Assembly (NCBI RefSeq): GCF_037120705.1
Contig: NZ_JAWLJU010000002.1
Span: 2,294,001 to 2,358,000, forward strand
DNA from: Pseudoalteromonas sp. UG3-2
GTDB taxonomy: Bacteria > Pseudomonadota > Gammaproteobacteria > Enterobacterales > Alteromonadaceae
Reading direction: 5' to 3'
Length of the DNA: 64,000 nucleotides
Shown piece by piece: positions 18,514 to 27,678 of this stretch. Position 1 is the stretch's first letter. Each line of letters begins with the position of its first letter. The position numbers and the translations under genes are program-made. The notes under the pieces were generated by a model. That model was not told the origin of the DNA, searched no databases, and saw nothing but the letters and a program-made list of their open reading frames with translations.

Positions 18514-21500
18514 TTATATAGTTATCGAGTTTTTCTTTTCTGGTACAACGGTGCCTGCCTGGCTTTTCATGGCCGCTCTAGACTCTTCCACTAACCCAGC
18601 AATCGCTTTGATAGTGGGAAATTCGAATACATCTTTTAATGCTATGCTCACTTCATACTCTTCATTAATAGCTGCCACTAAACGACTGATTAGCAATGAA
18701 TGTCCCCCTAATTCAAAAAAGTTGGCTTCTGTGCTAATTAGATCAGCATCAAGAGTAAGCAACTCGGACCAGATTTTTACAATATTAACTTCTAAATCAG
18801 TTTCCGGAGCAATATACTCTTGTCCTGAAAGTGCTCGGTCCGGTTCTGGCAGTGCCTTTTTATCTATCTTTCCATTTGCACTGAGGGGCCAAGTTTCTAT
18901 CATCACAATGGTCGTTGGTAGCATGTACTCGGGTAACTTGTCTTTAAGTGCCGCTCTTAATGAGGCTGTAAAGTTTGTTTCTAACTCTTGTTGTGGCATG
19001 TCAGCAAAAGGAGCACTTAGTGGCTTAACGTATCCTACAACTTGCAGGTTACCTTTTATTTCTTTGGCTAAAGCGACTGCTGAGTCTACTTCATCTAATG
19101 CTGAAATTTGACCTTCAATTTCACTTAGTTCAATCCTAAACCCTCGAATTTTTACCTGTTCATCTGCTCGCCCTATAAACTCTAAACTCCCATCAGCTAA
19201 GTAACGAACAAGGTCACCGGTGCAATATAGCCTCTGCTCAGGAATATCATCACTTTCACAGCTTACAAACTTTTCGTCCGTTAGCGCTGAGTTATTAAAG
19301 TAGCCTTTTGCTAAACCATCTCCAGCTATGTACAAGGTACCTATGACACCTTGTGGAACCAATTGGTGTTCATCATCTAGTACGTAGAAAGAGGTATTTG
19401 GAAAAGGTACACCAAGAGGAATAGAGCCACTCTTTAGATCTTCGATACTATGAGCACCAGTGTCAAAGTAACTAGCATCTATTACAGTTTCTGTTTGTCC
19501 ATATAAATTATAGATCCGAGTCTGTTTATCAATGACACTATGAAGTAGCTCAAGATCATCTACTTTCCAAGCTTCACAGCCAATGGATAGGTATTTAAGT
19601 CCACTTAAAAGTAGTTTATTCTGTTTCAGGTACTGCCCGAGCTCCCTTATAACACTTGGCACAAAATCCCCATATGATACTTTATGCTGCTCAATCAAAG
19701 TATGTAAGTCAGGCGCCGAAATCAATGTTTCATAAGAGCACACTATTAGCTTTCCAGCATTGCTACACAACGCCTTAATAATATCACCCAAAAGAATGTC
19801 TACTGAAAGCCCAGCCATTTGTAATACTGTTAGAGGCGATTTATCGATCGCAAAAATACTATCCCATCCAGCCTTTCTCGCGAGCAGTCCACTGTGCTGA
19901 ACCATAATTCCTTTAGGCTTGCCAGTTGTACCTGAGGTATACATTACATAAACGAGATTGTCCGGCGTCAAACCCAATGACTCATTATCTAAGTTATCGG
20001 TTGACTGCTCTGAGAGTAGCGAATGGTTTCCCTCAACTAAGCCATCCATAGTCACTATTCTTGATTCTTCTATATTATCAATTTTAGTAACCAGTTTAGA
20101 CTGTGTTAGAACAACTTTAGGTTCTGTTTCAGTAGTAATCTCTGTAAGCCGAGCACTGGGGTGACTCGGGTCCAGTGGGACATATGCCCCACCAGCTTTC
20201 AGAATACCTAAAATACCAATAACCATCTCTAAAGAGCGCTCAACGCACAGGCCAACTAGGGTGTCTGGTACTATGTTATGACCAGACCTTAAATAATGAG
20301 CCACTTGGTTTGCTTTATCGTTTAATTGAGCATAAGTCAGCTGTTGATCCGCAAATACCACCGCGACCTGATTTGGAGACTTTTTGACTTGTTGTTCAAA
20401 TAGTTCATGAATACACTTATCGGTGCCATACGCTTGCTTAGAACCATTTAGCTCATGTACGAGATGCTTAACCTCAGACTCTGACATCATAGGCAATGAC
20501 CGTGGCGTCATTTGTTTAGGCTCATCAACCTGACTAATTGCGTCAAACAGTGCACATAAATGTTGATTAAGTTGCTCAATATACTGGCTTTCAAATAAAC
20601 CACTATCATAAACCCAGTCTAGGCTGGCTCCCTGTTCATTTATACTGACGTTAAGTTCGATATCAAACTTAGCTTGTACTTCTTCTAAATGACGAGCCCG
20701 TAACCTAGCCTCTGGCAAAATTAATGTTTGACTACCGGAACTGTCGTTGACACCAAAGTCGCTACTGGTTGTCAGCATAATTTGAAATAGTGGACTACAC
20801 TCATTGCTTCTCGGTACTTGTAAGCACTCAACAAGCTGTTCAAATGGCACATCTTGATTAGATTGCGCCCCAAGATTGACTTGTTTTATGTGCTCAAAGT
20901 ATTCACTTAGTGTCTTATGCTCTGTATTCGACCTTAATACTAGGGTATTTGTAAATAGCCCTATAAGCGGTTCCAACTGTGCTTGAGTACGATTGGCAAT
21001 AGGTGTTCCAATAATAATGTCGTTGCTGTTACTGTGCCTTGATAGCAATAGCGAGAATACAGCATGCACTAACATAAATGGTGTTAACTGTAACTTACTC
21101 GCTGTTTCACAAAGCTTTTTCGCGACATCACTGGACAGCAGTCCCTGTACGAGCCCTCCGGTTTTTTGTTGATTTTTCAAACGAGGAAAGTCATACGGCA
21201 AACTATGTATCATCGGGGCATCTTGCAGCTGTTTTTGCCAGTAACTCAGCTGACTCTCCAGCACATCTCCAGCTAAGTATTCCCGCTGCCAATGACTATA
21301 GTCTGCATATTGAACCTCCAGCTCAGGTAAAGGGTTTGGATTCCCTTCACTAAATGCGTGATAAAGAGTAATAAACTCTTTGATTAATAGCTCTGTTGAC
21401 CAGCCATCGGAGGCAATGTGATGCACATTAAATAGTAGCACTCCAGAGCTTTCAGATTTGCGAATATAGCTTACTCTCAACATGAGATCCTGCGCCAAGT

Positions 21501-22044
21501 TAAATGGTGCATTCATATCGATTGAAATAAGACTATTCACCTCAGACTCGAGCTTCTCACCCGTGAGATGCTCTAGATTTTCAACTGTAATTTCAAAGTC
21601 AACCTCTGATGTATCACGAATGACCTGACGTACCTCGCCAGAGTCAGAAAGATATACTGTACGTAGCACTTCATGGCGTTCAATAATTGTTTCAAATACA
21701 CGTATCAGAATTTCAAGATCGAGCGTACCGATGATCTCAAATGCAACGGGCATATTATACTCAGCGGAGCCTTTATGCATACTATCAATAAACCAAAGCC
21801 TTTGCTGTGCAAATGAGGCTATATTAAGCTCATTATCTAGTTTTGGGCACGCGCTAATATTAGGAATATTGGAGCTTGCTTGCTGCTGAAGCAGCTCAAC
21901 AATTTCACCTTTTTGGGCAACTATTTTTTCTTTGAGTCCTTCATCCATTGCGCCTGGCGGTGCTTTGAATGCCAAGCTCCCCTTATCCAGATATAAAATA
22001 ATGCCTTTACTATTTACCTCTTTTAACAGCTCAACAACCTTCAT
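18514..22044 (-). CDS. NRPS, one module (docking-C-A-T), substrate uncertain
   Basis: 1176 residues. A TubC-like docking domain (MKVVELLKEVNSKGIILYL) is followed by a C domain (HHIASDGWS near 207), an A domain (YTSGTTGKPKG near 701) and a T domain (FFELGGHSLL near 1109). The pocket region is unlike the neighbours: LSVDILLGD, GDFVPS, LSIGCEAW and LYGQTETVID give the by-eye code DIGDSGLIDK. The acid at position four and the VD-x-LLGD style recall A domains for arginine-like residues, but this is weak. The start overlaps the previous gene by four bases (ATGA), so translation is coupled to the interface-type NRPS at 22041-25082. The tail KKNSITI is the shortest and least acidic of the docking tails. 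Confidence 0.94.
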   Translation of the reverse strand: MKVVELLKEVNSKGIILYLDKGSLAFKAPPGAMDEGLKEKIVAQKGEIVELLQQQASSNIPNISACPKLDNELNIASFAQQRLWFIDSMHKGSAEYNMPVAFEIIGTLDLEILIRVFETIIERHEVLRTVYLSDSGEVRQVIRDTSEVDFEITVENLEHLTGEKLESEVNSLISIDMNAPFNLAQDLMLRVSYIRKSESSGVLLFNVHHIASDGWSTELLIKEFITLYHAFSEGNPNPLPELEVQYADYSHWQREYLAGDVLESQLSYWQKQLQDAPMIHSLPYDFPRLKNQQKTGGLVQGLLSSDVAKKLCETASKLQLTPFMLVHAVFSLLLSRHSNSNDIIIGTPIANRTQAQLEPLIGLFTNTLVLRSNTEHKTLSEYFEHIKQVNLGAQSNQDVPFEQLVECLQVPRSNECSPLFQIMLTTSSDFGVNDSSGSQTLILPEARLRARHLEEVQAKFDIELNVSINEQGASLDWVYDSGLFESQYIEQLNQHLCALFDAISQVDEPKQMTPRSLPMMSESEVKHLVHELNGSKQAYGTDKCIHELFEQQVKKSPNQVAVVFADQQLTYAQLNDKANQVAHYLRSGHNIVPDTLVGLCVERSLEMVIGILGILKAGGAYVPLDPSHPSARLTEITTETEPKVVLTQSKLVTKIDNIEESRIVTMDGLVEGNHSLLSEQSTDNLDNESLGLTPDNLVYVMYTSGTTGKPKGIMVQHSGLLARKAGWDSIFAIDKSPLTVLQMAGLSVDILLGDIIKALCSNAGKLIVCSYETLISAPDLHTLIEQHKVSYGDFVPSVIRELGQYLKQNKLLLSGLKYLSIGCEAWKVDDLELLHSVIDKQTRIYNLYGQTETVIDASYFDTGAHSIEDLKSGSIPLGVPFPNTSFYVLDDEHQLVPQGVIGTLYIAGDGLAKGYFNNSALTDEKFVSCESDDIPEQRLYCTGDLVRYLADGSLEFIGRADEQVKIRGFRIELSEIEGQISALDEVDSAVALAKEIKGNLQVVGYVKPLSAPFADMPQQELETNFTASLRAALKDKLPEYMLPTTIVMIETWPLSANGKIDKKALPEPDRALSGQEYIAPETDLEVNIVKIWSELLTLDADLISTEANFFELGGHSLLISRLVAAINEEYEVSIALKDVFEFPTIKAIAGLVEESRAAMKSQAGTVVPEKKNSITI

Positions 22045-25000
22045 AATACACCACCTTCCATATTTTCTAATTTTTCATCACTTGCACTATTTAAAAGCAG
22101 TAATGGTTCGATATATGCCGCAAGATCAGCGATCGTTTTGTTTTCGAATAGCACTCTTACGCTAATGTTAATATTGAACTCCCCTTGGATACGGTTTAAC
22201 GCTTTCATAGCGAGCAATGAGTGGCCACCGATTGCAAAAAAATCCTGTGACGTACCAATCATCATTGAAGTATCTAGAAGCTCTTGCCAAATTTCAGCCA
22301 GCTTAACTTCAACTGCAGTCTTGGGGGGAACAAAACCGGCATGCGTATGATTTTGCGCAATTGTCGCTAATGCCTTAACGTCCAATTTACCATTAGATAA
22401 ATATGGAAATGCCTCCTGCTCTATAAGCTGTGTTGGCATCATATATTCAGGTAGCTTGCTTGCGAGCAATTGAGTAAGTTCAGCTTCTGAAACTTTAGGT
22501 GCGATATAAAACAGGGCTAGGCTGCCCCCAACAGCAACACACTTAGCCTGCTCAGCAAGACCCGCATTAAGGATTACCATCGCAACTTCATCAGGCTCAA
22601 TTCTATACCCATTTAGCTTAACCTGATTATCCAGTCGATCTAAATACATCAGATTGCCATCTGTTAATACTTGAACAAAATCACCTGTTTTGTAAAAGTG
22701 CAAGCATGTAGTATCACAATAGACCATCGCATCTGCAGTAAGTGATGTTTGACCAAAGTAACCTTTAAAAACTGAATCTCCAGCAATCTGTAGCTCTCCG
22801 GATTCACCAACCTCTGCAAGACAACCATCTTCTTTAATAACTCGACTATGCAAGTTATCTATAGGATAGCCGATAGGCACAAAGTCCGTTGATACTGTGT
22901 CATCATAACGCCAGAATAAAGCATCTATGCAGCATTCAGACGGCCCGTATAAATTAACAACCTCACAATTAAATGCTCTCATCGCTTTGTCTGCAGTTGC
23001 ACGTTTGAGCGCCTCCCCGCCACAAAACACACTTGTCAATGCGTAGTCATTTGCCGCACCAACTTGTTCAAGTAATAGTTCTAGCAATGATGGCACTAAC
23101 TGTAATCGCGTAATCGCATACTCTTGCATCGTGCGCTCAAATAAATTTAAGTTATAGTTAATGTCACTGGTCGCAATGACCATAGTCGCCCCAACCATCA
23201 GGGGGCTCCAAAACTCCCAAAGAGATGCATCAAAGCTCGCCGACGTTCTTTGTAAAAATCGTTCCTTAGCAGTAAAAGAAAACTCTCGATTGATCCAACT
23301 CATGTGATTGAGTAGTGCTTTGTGGCTTACGCTGACACCCTTTGCTTTTCCTGTTGAGCCTGACGTAAATAAGATGTAAGCCAAGTCATCTTCATGAATG
23401 TTGATGTCTGGTGCTTCGGTTGAATACAAGCTTAGCTCTAAACTTGTGTAATCGACATTATTACAATCAGGCAACGAGAAGTCGCCTAAGCTAATTACTG
23501 TACTAACCTCAGCATCTTTTAACATCCCCACGATCCGCTGCTCAGGCAAGTCAACATCAACAGGAACATACGTTGCTCCTAGTTTCATTATCGCCAACAT
23601 GGAGATAACAAACTCAACTGAGCGCGCTAGGCACAATGCAACATTATCCCCTTTGCCAACACCTTGTTGCAGTAGGTGGTTAGCTAACTGATTAGCCGCT
23701 TTGTCCACCTCTAATAACGTTTTCTCTTGGCCGTCCAGTTCAATTACTTTTCCTTCACCTGAAGCAACTGCTTTATTGTAGTGGTCTAAAACTGTGGAGC
23801 CGGTCGCGGTTACATTTTGACCGCAACCGACATATTGCGGCGCAGTTTTAGGGCTAGATATACCAATATTGACAGACAAAGTGGTCTTTATCTGGGCAAG
23901 TAGATAAATAATGGTCTGTTGCTCAATATACCGGCTGTCATAGATTAATTGCAGACGACTTTCACTTCCTTGCTGAATAAACATAAACTGTAGCTTACAA
24001 ACTTCAGTTACATGTTTTATTTGTTCGACTTGTAGCTCTGAGCTGTCCGTTGCTATAAGACTATCAAAAATAAAGCTAAATCCTGCGGTTTCATGGTCAT
24101 GAGTTTTACTAAAACATTCGGCATAATCTTTCCCATTTTCGCTACAAATTTCCTCTTGCTTAAGCGCTTCATCAAAGCATTGCTGTGCGTTCGGGAATAA
24201 AGGTACAGCTCGACTGAGAGGCCCTATAACATCGGCCAAATCACTGTCTGAACGACTATCAAACATTCGCGCTAACTCTGCTTTGGGCGCAAACTTTTTA
24301 AGTGTTTGACGTAAGCTAGCACAGACTACTTCGGCGCTAGTTAGCCGGTGTTCAGCTGCATAGTGAGCGACTTCCCTATAGATATCTCCTAAGCCGATCT
24401 GCTCATCTTGGTATTCCTGTTGGCTTTCACCTTTGTAACGCTGTAATGTGCACTTATCTTCAAACGCAGCAACACTCTTGTCTCGATCCCAAAACTGACG
24501 TATGTCGGCTAACTCCTCATCTAATAAGAAATCTGCTAACCAAGGCGCCAGCTCTTCATACTGAATTACGTCATCTTGCAGCCAGGTTTCTACTTCATTT
24601 AAGCGCCCGCTGCCAGCTTTGGTGATGGACTGCAGTAATTGCATGAGAGTGAAGCTATCACAGTTTAAGGCCGGCAACTCAAGGTAGCACCAATGCTTTT
24701 CTCTTTGTGCTGCAATAACTAAACGCAACCAAGGAGTCGCGACCAGATCATCAGCATCACAACTGGATAAATTTGAGAGCTCTCGTTTCCTCTGAGCTAT
24801 TTGAGCATCACTATAATCACTCCAATCCTCGGTTACTAAGTCTACTGTTGCATTTGAGCAAATGCGTTGCCAAAGCGCTCCATATTCATCCACTTCATAA
24901 GCTGTACGAAGGATGTCAAAGCGCTCTACAAGTTTGTTCAAGTAGATATTGATTGCTTCTATATCTAAGTCTCCGCTATATAAAGCACTAATTGCACCCT

Positions 25001-25082
25001 GACGCATTGACTTATCAGGATTATTTTTCAGCTGAATCCAGTGTGAGCTCTGAATTGGAGATGCCAATACTTTTTTATTCAT
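22041..25082 (-). CDS. NRPS with degenerate, interface-like C domain (C*-A-T), Gln-like
   Basis: 1013 residues, ATG 25082 after AAGGAAT. Unlike its sisters it has no TubC docking domain and begins directly with a condensation-fold region of about 430 residues. Where other C domains have HHxxxDG, this one reads LPALNCDS (residues 136-143), so both catalytic histidines are gone. The A domain is intact (FTSGSTGKAKG near 571, YGPSE, TGD, NGKLD near the end) with the by-eye code DAWQFGLIDK, which I recognise as a Gln-type code. A T domain follows (FFAIGGHSL near 950). C-like domains without the HH motif next to SyrP-type hydroxylases are known in siderophore NRPSs as 'interface' domains that recruit the hydroxylase; a SyrP-like gene lies two genes upstream. 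Ends EGGVL and overlaps the next NRPS by four bases. Confidence 0.92.
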   Translation of the reverse strand: MNKKVLASPIQSSHWIQLKNNPDKSMRQGAISALYSGDLDIEAINIYLNKLVERFDILRTAYEVDEYGALWQRICSNATVDLVTEDWSDYSDAQIAQRKRELSNLSSCDADDLVATPWLRLVIAAQREKHWCYLELPALNCDSFTLMQLLQSITKAGSGRLNEVETWLQDDVIQYEELAPWLADFLLDEELADIRQFWDRDKSVAAFEDKCTLQRYKGESQQEYQDEQIGLGDIYREVAHYAAEHRLTSAEVVCASLRQTLKKFAPKAELARMFDSRSDSDLADVIGPLSRAVPLFPNAQQCFDEALKQEEICSENGKDYAECFSKTHDHETAGFSFIFDSLIATDSSELQVEQIKHVTEVCKLQFMFIQQGSESRLQLIYDSRYIEQQTIIYLLAQIKTTLSVNIGISSPKTAPQYVGCGQNVTATGSTVLDHYNKAVASGEGKVIELDGQEKTLLEVDKAANQLANHLLQQGVGKGDNVALCLARSVEFVISMLAIMKLGATYVPVDVDLPEQRIVGMLKDAEVSTVISLGDFSLPDCNNVDYTSLELSLYSTEAPDINIHEDDLAYILFTSGSTGKAKGVSVSHKALLNHMSWINREFSFTAKERFLQRTSASFDASLWEFWSPLMVGATMVIATSDINYNLNLFERTMQEYAITRLQLVPSLLELLLEQVGAANDYALTSVFCGGEALKRATADKAMRAFNCEVVNLYGPSECCIDALFWRYDDTVSTDFVPIGYPIDNLHSRVIKEDGCLAEVGESGELQIAGDSVFKGYFGQTSLTADAMVYCDTTCLHFYKTGDFVQVLTDGNLMYLDRLDNQVKLNGYRIEPDEVAMVILNAGLAEQAKCVAVGGSLALFYIAPKVSEAELTQLLASKLPEYMMPTQLIEQEAFPYLSNGKLDVKALATIAQNHTHAGFVPPKTAVEVKLAEIWQELLDTSMMIGTSQDFFAIGGHSLLAMKALNRIQGEFNINISVRVLFENKTIADLAAYIEPLLLLNSASDEKLENMEGGVL

Positions 25083-25322
25083 TGGGTTATTCCTTATTTT
25101 TTTCTGAATCGCTCATGCAAAAATTGTTTATTACTATATTTTTTAATATCCACAACGTACTGAATCACCACTCAGAATCGATTTCAAAATTACAAACTGT
25201 TACTTCTTTGAAGCATTTGATTTTGGGTAGTCTATAATCACAAGACTTATTGACTCACCCTCTTCTATTTTCTGTTTTATACTATTTTCATTCTGCGCTA
25301 TTAAAAGCTAAGTTAGCTTTAC

Positions 25323-26363
25323 CTAAAGAAAGCCTGTTTCCATTTCTGACTCTGTTACTGGTTGAGAAGGGGGCGAAAAGCAACCATGGTGAATAAAGTG
25401 TGTGAGCTCTTCTTCTATTTCACTGAGTACTGCACAAATATTATTTAATTTATCCTGGTTTCTGCGTAGTTCAACCTGCTCACCGACAATACTGAAATCA
25501 ATGTATTTTTTAAACGAAGTAAAGTCTTTAAACTGAGCGTAGCAACCCGTAAATAGACCTTCCCAGCCTGCAAATGGTGGCGGAAATCGAAACTCATCAT
25601 GCTCCTTAAAACCATATTTAGGATTTGTAATAATAAACTTCATGGCAATACCGATCCGTTCAAATTTGGATGGCCCCGAGGAGTGGAATTGGTTTGCCCT
25701 AAATAAGTATGCATCACCTAGTTCAGGTTGCACAACACTGGTGCTAGTCATTTCGCTTTTAGGTAAAACCGCTATCTTTCCTTTAGCATCATGATAAAGG
25801 TAACTATGGCGAAGTGTTTCAACATCAACACCAGTAAACTCTCCAGCTAAAGCAAGGTAATCGGGTGCCTGAGTTGCCCCGTCGACGAGGAAGTTCGTTT
25901 TAGGTACATTATTTTTACCATAAAGGCTGGGGACCTCTTCCGAGGTCATTACTTCAAAGAGCGGTTGTTCATTAAGATTTTCTAGTGCTGATTGACGATA
26001 AAGAGGGATCCATAGGTTGTAACATGGTCCCATCCATTGATCGATAGAATCAACATGCCACTGATATTTGTTCTCTTTATTCAACTCAGTAACAGGCCTA
26101 ACGGCAGAGTTCTGTAAGTTAACTGGCGCAACAAAGTCGTTCACATAAGCAATATCACCTTGGCAAATGCCTGGGTAAATTTCACTTAAGGAATCGACAA
26201 CTATATTTAATAACTCATCACTGTGAGCCTCTACAAACCGTCTATTGACATAATGCAGCTGATTATAAAAACAGTCTTTTGCCTCAACTCCTCGAATTGT
26301 GGAGCGCACTAAAGCGAGTAAAAGCTCATGGGGAATAGCTTTGTCTAGTTTCAACATAAACAT
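25323..26363 (-). CDS. Putative Fe(II)/2-oxoglutarate oxygenase, unclassified
   Basis: 346 residues; ATG 26363 or the in-frame ATG at 26357, which has the better spacing to AAAAGGA. I do not recognise the family with certainty. The sequence has the marks of a double-stranded beta-helix oxygenase: YQWHVDSID gives H103-x-D105, and GDAYLFRANQFHSSGPSKFERIGIAMKFI gives a distal H227 and R236, an arrangement like phytanoyl-CoA dioxygenase relatives. It stands alone between 240- and 313-base gaps, so it may be a single-gene transcript. It sits between the SyrP-like gene and the interface-type NRPS, which suggests a tailoring hydroxylation or further oxidation of a carrier-bound residue; this is inference. 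Confidence 0.65.
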   Translation of the reverse strand: MFMLKLDKAIPHELLLALVRSTIRGVEAKDCFYNQLHYVNRRFVEAHSDELLNIVVDSLSEIYPGICQGDIAYVNDFVAPVNLQNSAVRPVTELNKENKYQWHVDSIDQWMGPCYNLWIPLYRQSALENLNEQPLFEVMTSEEVPSLYGKNNVPKTNFLVDGATQAPDYLALAGEFTGVDVETLRHSYLYHDAKGKIAVLPKSEMTSTSVVQPELGDAYLFRANQFHSSGPSKFERIGIAMKFIITNPKYGFKEHDEFRFPPPFAGWEGLFTGCYAQFKDFTSFKKYIDFSIVGEQVELRRNQDKLNNICAVLSEIEEELTHFIHHGCFSPPSQPVTESEMETGFL

Positions 26364-26676
26364 AGATCCTTTTATATCGTAAAATTATTTTTTCTGACTA
26401 ACTGGCCTTAAAAAAGCGTAATTTAGATTTTAAAAAGTCAAAGAAAAACAGGCCGTGATTGCCAAAGCAGTATTCTAAAGAGCATTTCACGCTCACTACT
26501 ACGCAAACTTTTTTGCTAGAATTTTAAATATACTACATGCACTAAATGCCAATACATTTAAACATCTAGTAACAGCCACCAAACATTTTTAAAACTAAGT
26601 AACAGAAAAACTCTGTTATTCAAAGGTTCAGTCAGCATCTCACACGTGAGATGCTGACTGAACCTATATTGAGATT
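26364..26676. other. Intergenic region with strong hairpins
   Basis: Holds the terminator-like structures listed at 26600-26665 next to the SyrP-like gene, then about 230 AT-rich bases that probably contain a promoter for the downstream oxygenase. No small gene was seen. Confidence 0.6.
26600..26665 (-). terminator. Strong double hairpin after the SyrP-like gene
   Basis: Eleven bases past the stop, positions 26624-26643 pair perfectly over 20 base pairs with 26646-26665, leaving a two-base turn. A second stem, TAACAGA/TCTGTTA (26600-26606 with 26612-26618), follows on the minus strand. The long perfect stem contains the ATCTCAC-NN-GTGAGAT core. It is well placed to end the long transcript that starts near 58.1 kb, although the following T-tract is poor. 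Confidence 0.65.
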
Positions 26677-27678
26677 TCATCCCATTGCCACGAGGACTCG
26701 GCGTTCACCTTTGAATGGCTTGCGACCATGGGCAACGAGCCAGTTATCTAGCAATAAAACATCTCCCTCACGCCAATTAAACTTCACCTCCTCGTTTACA
26801 TATGCCTTTCTTAGCGCCTCAACAGTCATATCGTCAATATCACTACCATCGCCATAGCATGTTGAATACGGAAAGTCTGCAAGGGCTAGATCTTCTGCCA
26901 TTCTAGCCCGTACATCAGGGCATAGATTATTTGTATGCCAGAATGATATATGATTGAACCACACCTTATCCTCACTTAAAGGGTGTTTGTGTACTGCCTT
27001 TCTCACCTGCTCAGTTACCACTTTATCATCTGAAATTGCTGTCACTTTTAGGTCTGCTTTCTCTGCATACGCTTTAATCTCTGCGATATTAGTCATGCCG
27101 AATGCTTTTTTAACCGTAGGTCCATAACCATTGCCATAATTTCTACGCAACAGCCATCCATCCCTTTGTTCAAATTCAGAAATAATGCCATCATCAATTC
27201 GTTCAAGCACTTTACGTACATCGGCTAACTGCGTCTGACCACCACTTTCGGGCGCAGTTAAACAGCAAAAAGCTAGTTTCTTAGGAGGTTCAGTAACATA
27301 GGACAATTCATTATGTAATGCAATTTCCTGATCTGAAGGAAACTCTGTAGCTGTATAGACACCCTTAGATAGTTTAGTTCTAGGCGTTGCGCCTTCAACA
27401 TACTGCGCCGTGTCTCTGATACTGGCAGCAACAAATTGTTGAAAATCCTCTTCACTATGAATATTAAAACCTCGAAACAAAACAGCTCCAAAGCGAGCAA
27501 GATCTCGTGTGATTTCGGATTCATTTTGACTATACCAAGTCGGTAAATCAACGTTTGCTGCGCTACTCTTATACACAATTGGTAATGTTGGCGACTCTTC
27601 TAAAAAAACCTTTGAAACAAGTGAACTTTGCGGCGCTGTGTTGCCATTCTTTTTATTACGCCATTTGTTAAAACTCAT
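26677..27678 (-). CDS. SyrP-like TauD-family beta-hydroxylase
   Basis: 333 residues. The TauD/SyrP fold is recognisable: GAVLFRGF near residue 65, the iron pair H122-x-E124 in ALHNELSYV, the APESGGQTQLAD strand, and the distal H317 with R326/R327 in DNWLVAHGRKPFKGERRV at the extreme C-terminus. SyrP itself hydroxylates the beta carbon of an aspartyl residue held on an NRPS carrier; KtzO/KtzP do this for glutamyl residues. Here a Gln-type A domain with an interface-like C domain lies two genes downstream, so a carrier-bound Gln/Glu or Asp is the likely target. The start overlaps the upstream stop by four bases (ATGA), showing translational coupling to the carrier-less protein at 27675-31334. 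Confidence 0.9.
   Translation of the reverse strand: MSFNKWRNKKNGNTAPQSSLVSKVFLEESPTLPIVYKSSAANVDLPTWYSQNESEITRDLARFGAVLFRGFNIHSEEDFQQFVAASIRDTAQYVEGATPRTKLSKGVYTATEFPSDQEIALHNELSYVTEPPKKLAFCCLTAPESGGQTQLADVRKVLERIDDGIISEFEQRDGWLLRRNYGNGYGPTVKKAFGMTNIAEIKAYAEKADLKVTAISDDKVVTEQVRKAVHKHPLSEDKVWFNHISFWHTNNLCPDVRARMAEDLALADFPYSTCYGDGSDIDDMTVEALRKAYVNEEVKFNWREGDVLLLDNWLVAHGRKPFKGERRVLVAMG

Noticed and set aside
18551..19111. 186-codon plus-strand frame opposite the T and A domains of an NRPS
   Set aside because: Antisense to conserved NRPS sequence; similar frames occur opposite the same domain in other modules, which shows they mirror the NRPS codons.
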